Below are positions 41,475 through 42,432 of a DNA stretch of 42,432 bases, in pieces. Under the pieces are notes generated by a model. It was not told where the DNA came from and did no database searches. It saw nothing but the letters and a program-made list of their open reading frames with translations. Both the position numbers and the translations under genes were made by a program. Every line of letters begins with the position of its first letter. Position 1 is the first letter of the stretch. Source of the stretch: an uncultured Bacteroidota bacterium (GTDB lineage Bacteria; Bacteroidota; Bacteroidia; Chitinophagales; Chitinophagaceae); the NCBI GenBank assembly GCA_903926855.1, contig CAIYKV010000003.1, forward strand, positions 1 through 42,432, read 5' to 3'.

Positions 41475-42432
41475 CTATTTCCTGCCACTCAAAATTTTGG
41501 AGAACCTCCTTACATCTACCTGGGGTGTTAGCGGGGAACCATTAACCAGGTAATTTGCAAACTCATGCGAGAAATAGGGAGTCAGCGAACAACCCTTAGT
41601 ACCCATTCCGTTAAATATACCTACCGATTCCATTACCGGATGTAATCCTACAAATGGTCGGCGTTCCATATTGGCGGGTCTTTCAGAAGCGATATGGTCC
41701 ACAATTTCATAAGGAAGATTCAACCAGTGATGTAATTGATCTTCTACTTTTTTTCGAAAATCGGGACTGGGTTGTATATCAGTAAAATCCCATTCATAGG
41801 TAGAGCCAATCCAAAACAGATCTTCTTGCCAGGGAACAATATTGATGCCCTGTTTGAAAATATGATTCCTTGGTAATCCGGGTATTTTAGCAATGATCGC
41901 TTGCCCTTTGTTTCTGGCATAAGGCAAGATTTGAAAATAGGGGTTCGAGAAGCCAGCAACACCATCACAAAAAATAATTTTTTTCGCAATGATTTTTTTA
42001 TACATCACCTGCTCATTCGAAATGGTGCAATCTTCCAAATGAAATCTTTCATCGAGCAATAATCCCTTTTCTGATAACTGTTTTCGCCATTTGTTTAGCA
42101 GCGTGTTGATATCGATTAACCAGCAGGGATTAATTTCTCCTATACTAAAATCATAATTAAAGTATTGTTTCCATTGATCCGCATTCTCCGGAAAAAGCAG
42201 GTATTCTTTTTCTATGGGTTGCCTTTCTGCAAAAGCCAATACCATTTGCGGAGTGGGGTGAAAATCCAGGATATTACATTGCTCAACCAAATCCACTCCC
42301 AACTCATTTCCAAAATCCTTATAGGCATTTACTGCAAAAGGCATTACTTTCTCAATCTCCCAAGTTCTCACCATTCTTCTCCCCGTAATCGGATTGATAA
42401 CACCACTGGCTACTTTGGATGAAGAAAATGGC
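41475..42432 (-). CDS. FAD-dependent oxidoreductase (DAO family), 5' end beyond window
   Basis: Frame stays open to the window edge: SSKVASGVINPITGRRMVRTWEIEKVMPFA; C-terminal RPFVGLHPVMESVGIFNGMGTKGCSLTPYFSHEFA. Confidence 0.88.
   Translation of the reverse strand, partial: PFSSSKVASGVINPITGRRMVRTWEIEKVMPFAVNAYKDFGNELGVDLVEQCNILDFHPTPQMVLAFAERQPIEKEYLLFPENADQWKQYFNYDFSIGEINPCWLIDINTLLNKWRKQLSEKGLLLDERFHLEDCTISNEQVMYKKIIAKKIIFCDGVAGFSNPYFQILPYARNKGQAIIAKIPGLPRNHIFKQGINIVPWQEDLFWIGSTYEWDFTDIQPSPDFRKKVEDQLHHWLNLPYEIVDHIASERPANMERRPFVGLHPVMESVGIFNGMGTKGCSLTPYFSHEFANYLVNGSPLTPQVDVRRFSKILSGRK

Overview
Window from a Bacteroidetes genome, probably Chitinophagaceae-like (judged by gene content, AT-rich spacers and TTTG/TAnnTTTG promoter motifs). 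It is mostly chromosomal housekeeping and accessory metabolism. Coding content includes katG, sugar isomerase and Gfo/Idh/MocA proteins, YceI, a diheme cytochrome c, GH30, a FucP-like MFS/SDR/PfkB sugar cluster, two M28 peptidases, an ENPP-like phosphatase and PAP2. A SAM-I riboswitch precedes a trans-sulfuration enzyme and homoserine dehydrogenase. Further along are uvrA, rarA, an ATP-grasp/alpha-E/transglutaminase operon, PadR, aspS, an MFS transporter, a YgiC-like ATP-grasp with small lipoproteins, and a DAO-type oxidoreductase cut by the window edge. I see no CRISPR array, rRNA, recognisable tRNA, transposase or prophage. Main second-look items: (1) a ygiB-ygiC-like cassette in which a small lipoprotein ending in SRGGFGRSG precedes a YgiC-like ATP-grasp ligase; (2) an in-frame TAA in the N-terminal part of the circularly permuted ATP-grasp gene; (3) a frameshifted papain-like protease remnant with a 24-aa basic Gly/Lys tandem-repeat tail; (4) a REPIN-like inverted pair of 'AATTTGAAAATGTGGCAATTTGAAAAT' elements, plus other short-period intergenic repeats; (5) a SAM-I riboswitch with a visible 9-nt antiterminator pairing; (6) a PadR gene whose promoter-like motif abuts its ATG (possible leaderless mRNA). 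All calls are by eye; no searches were run.
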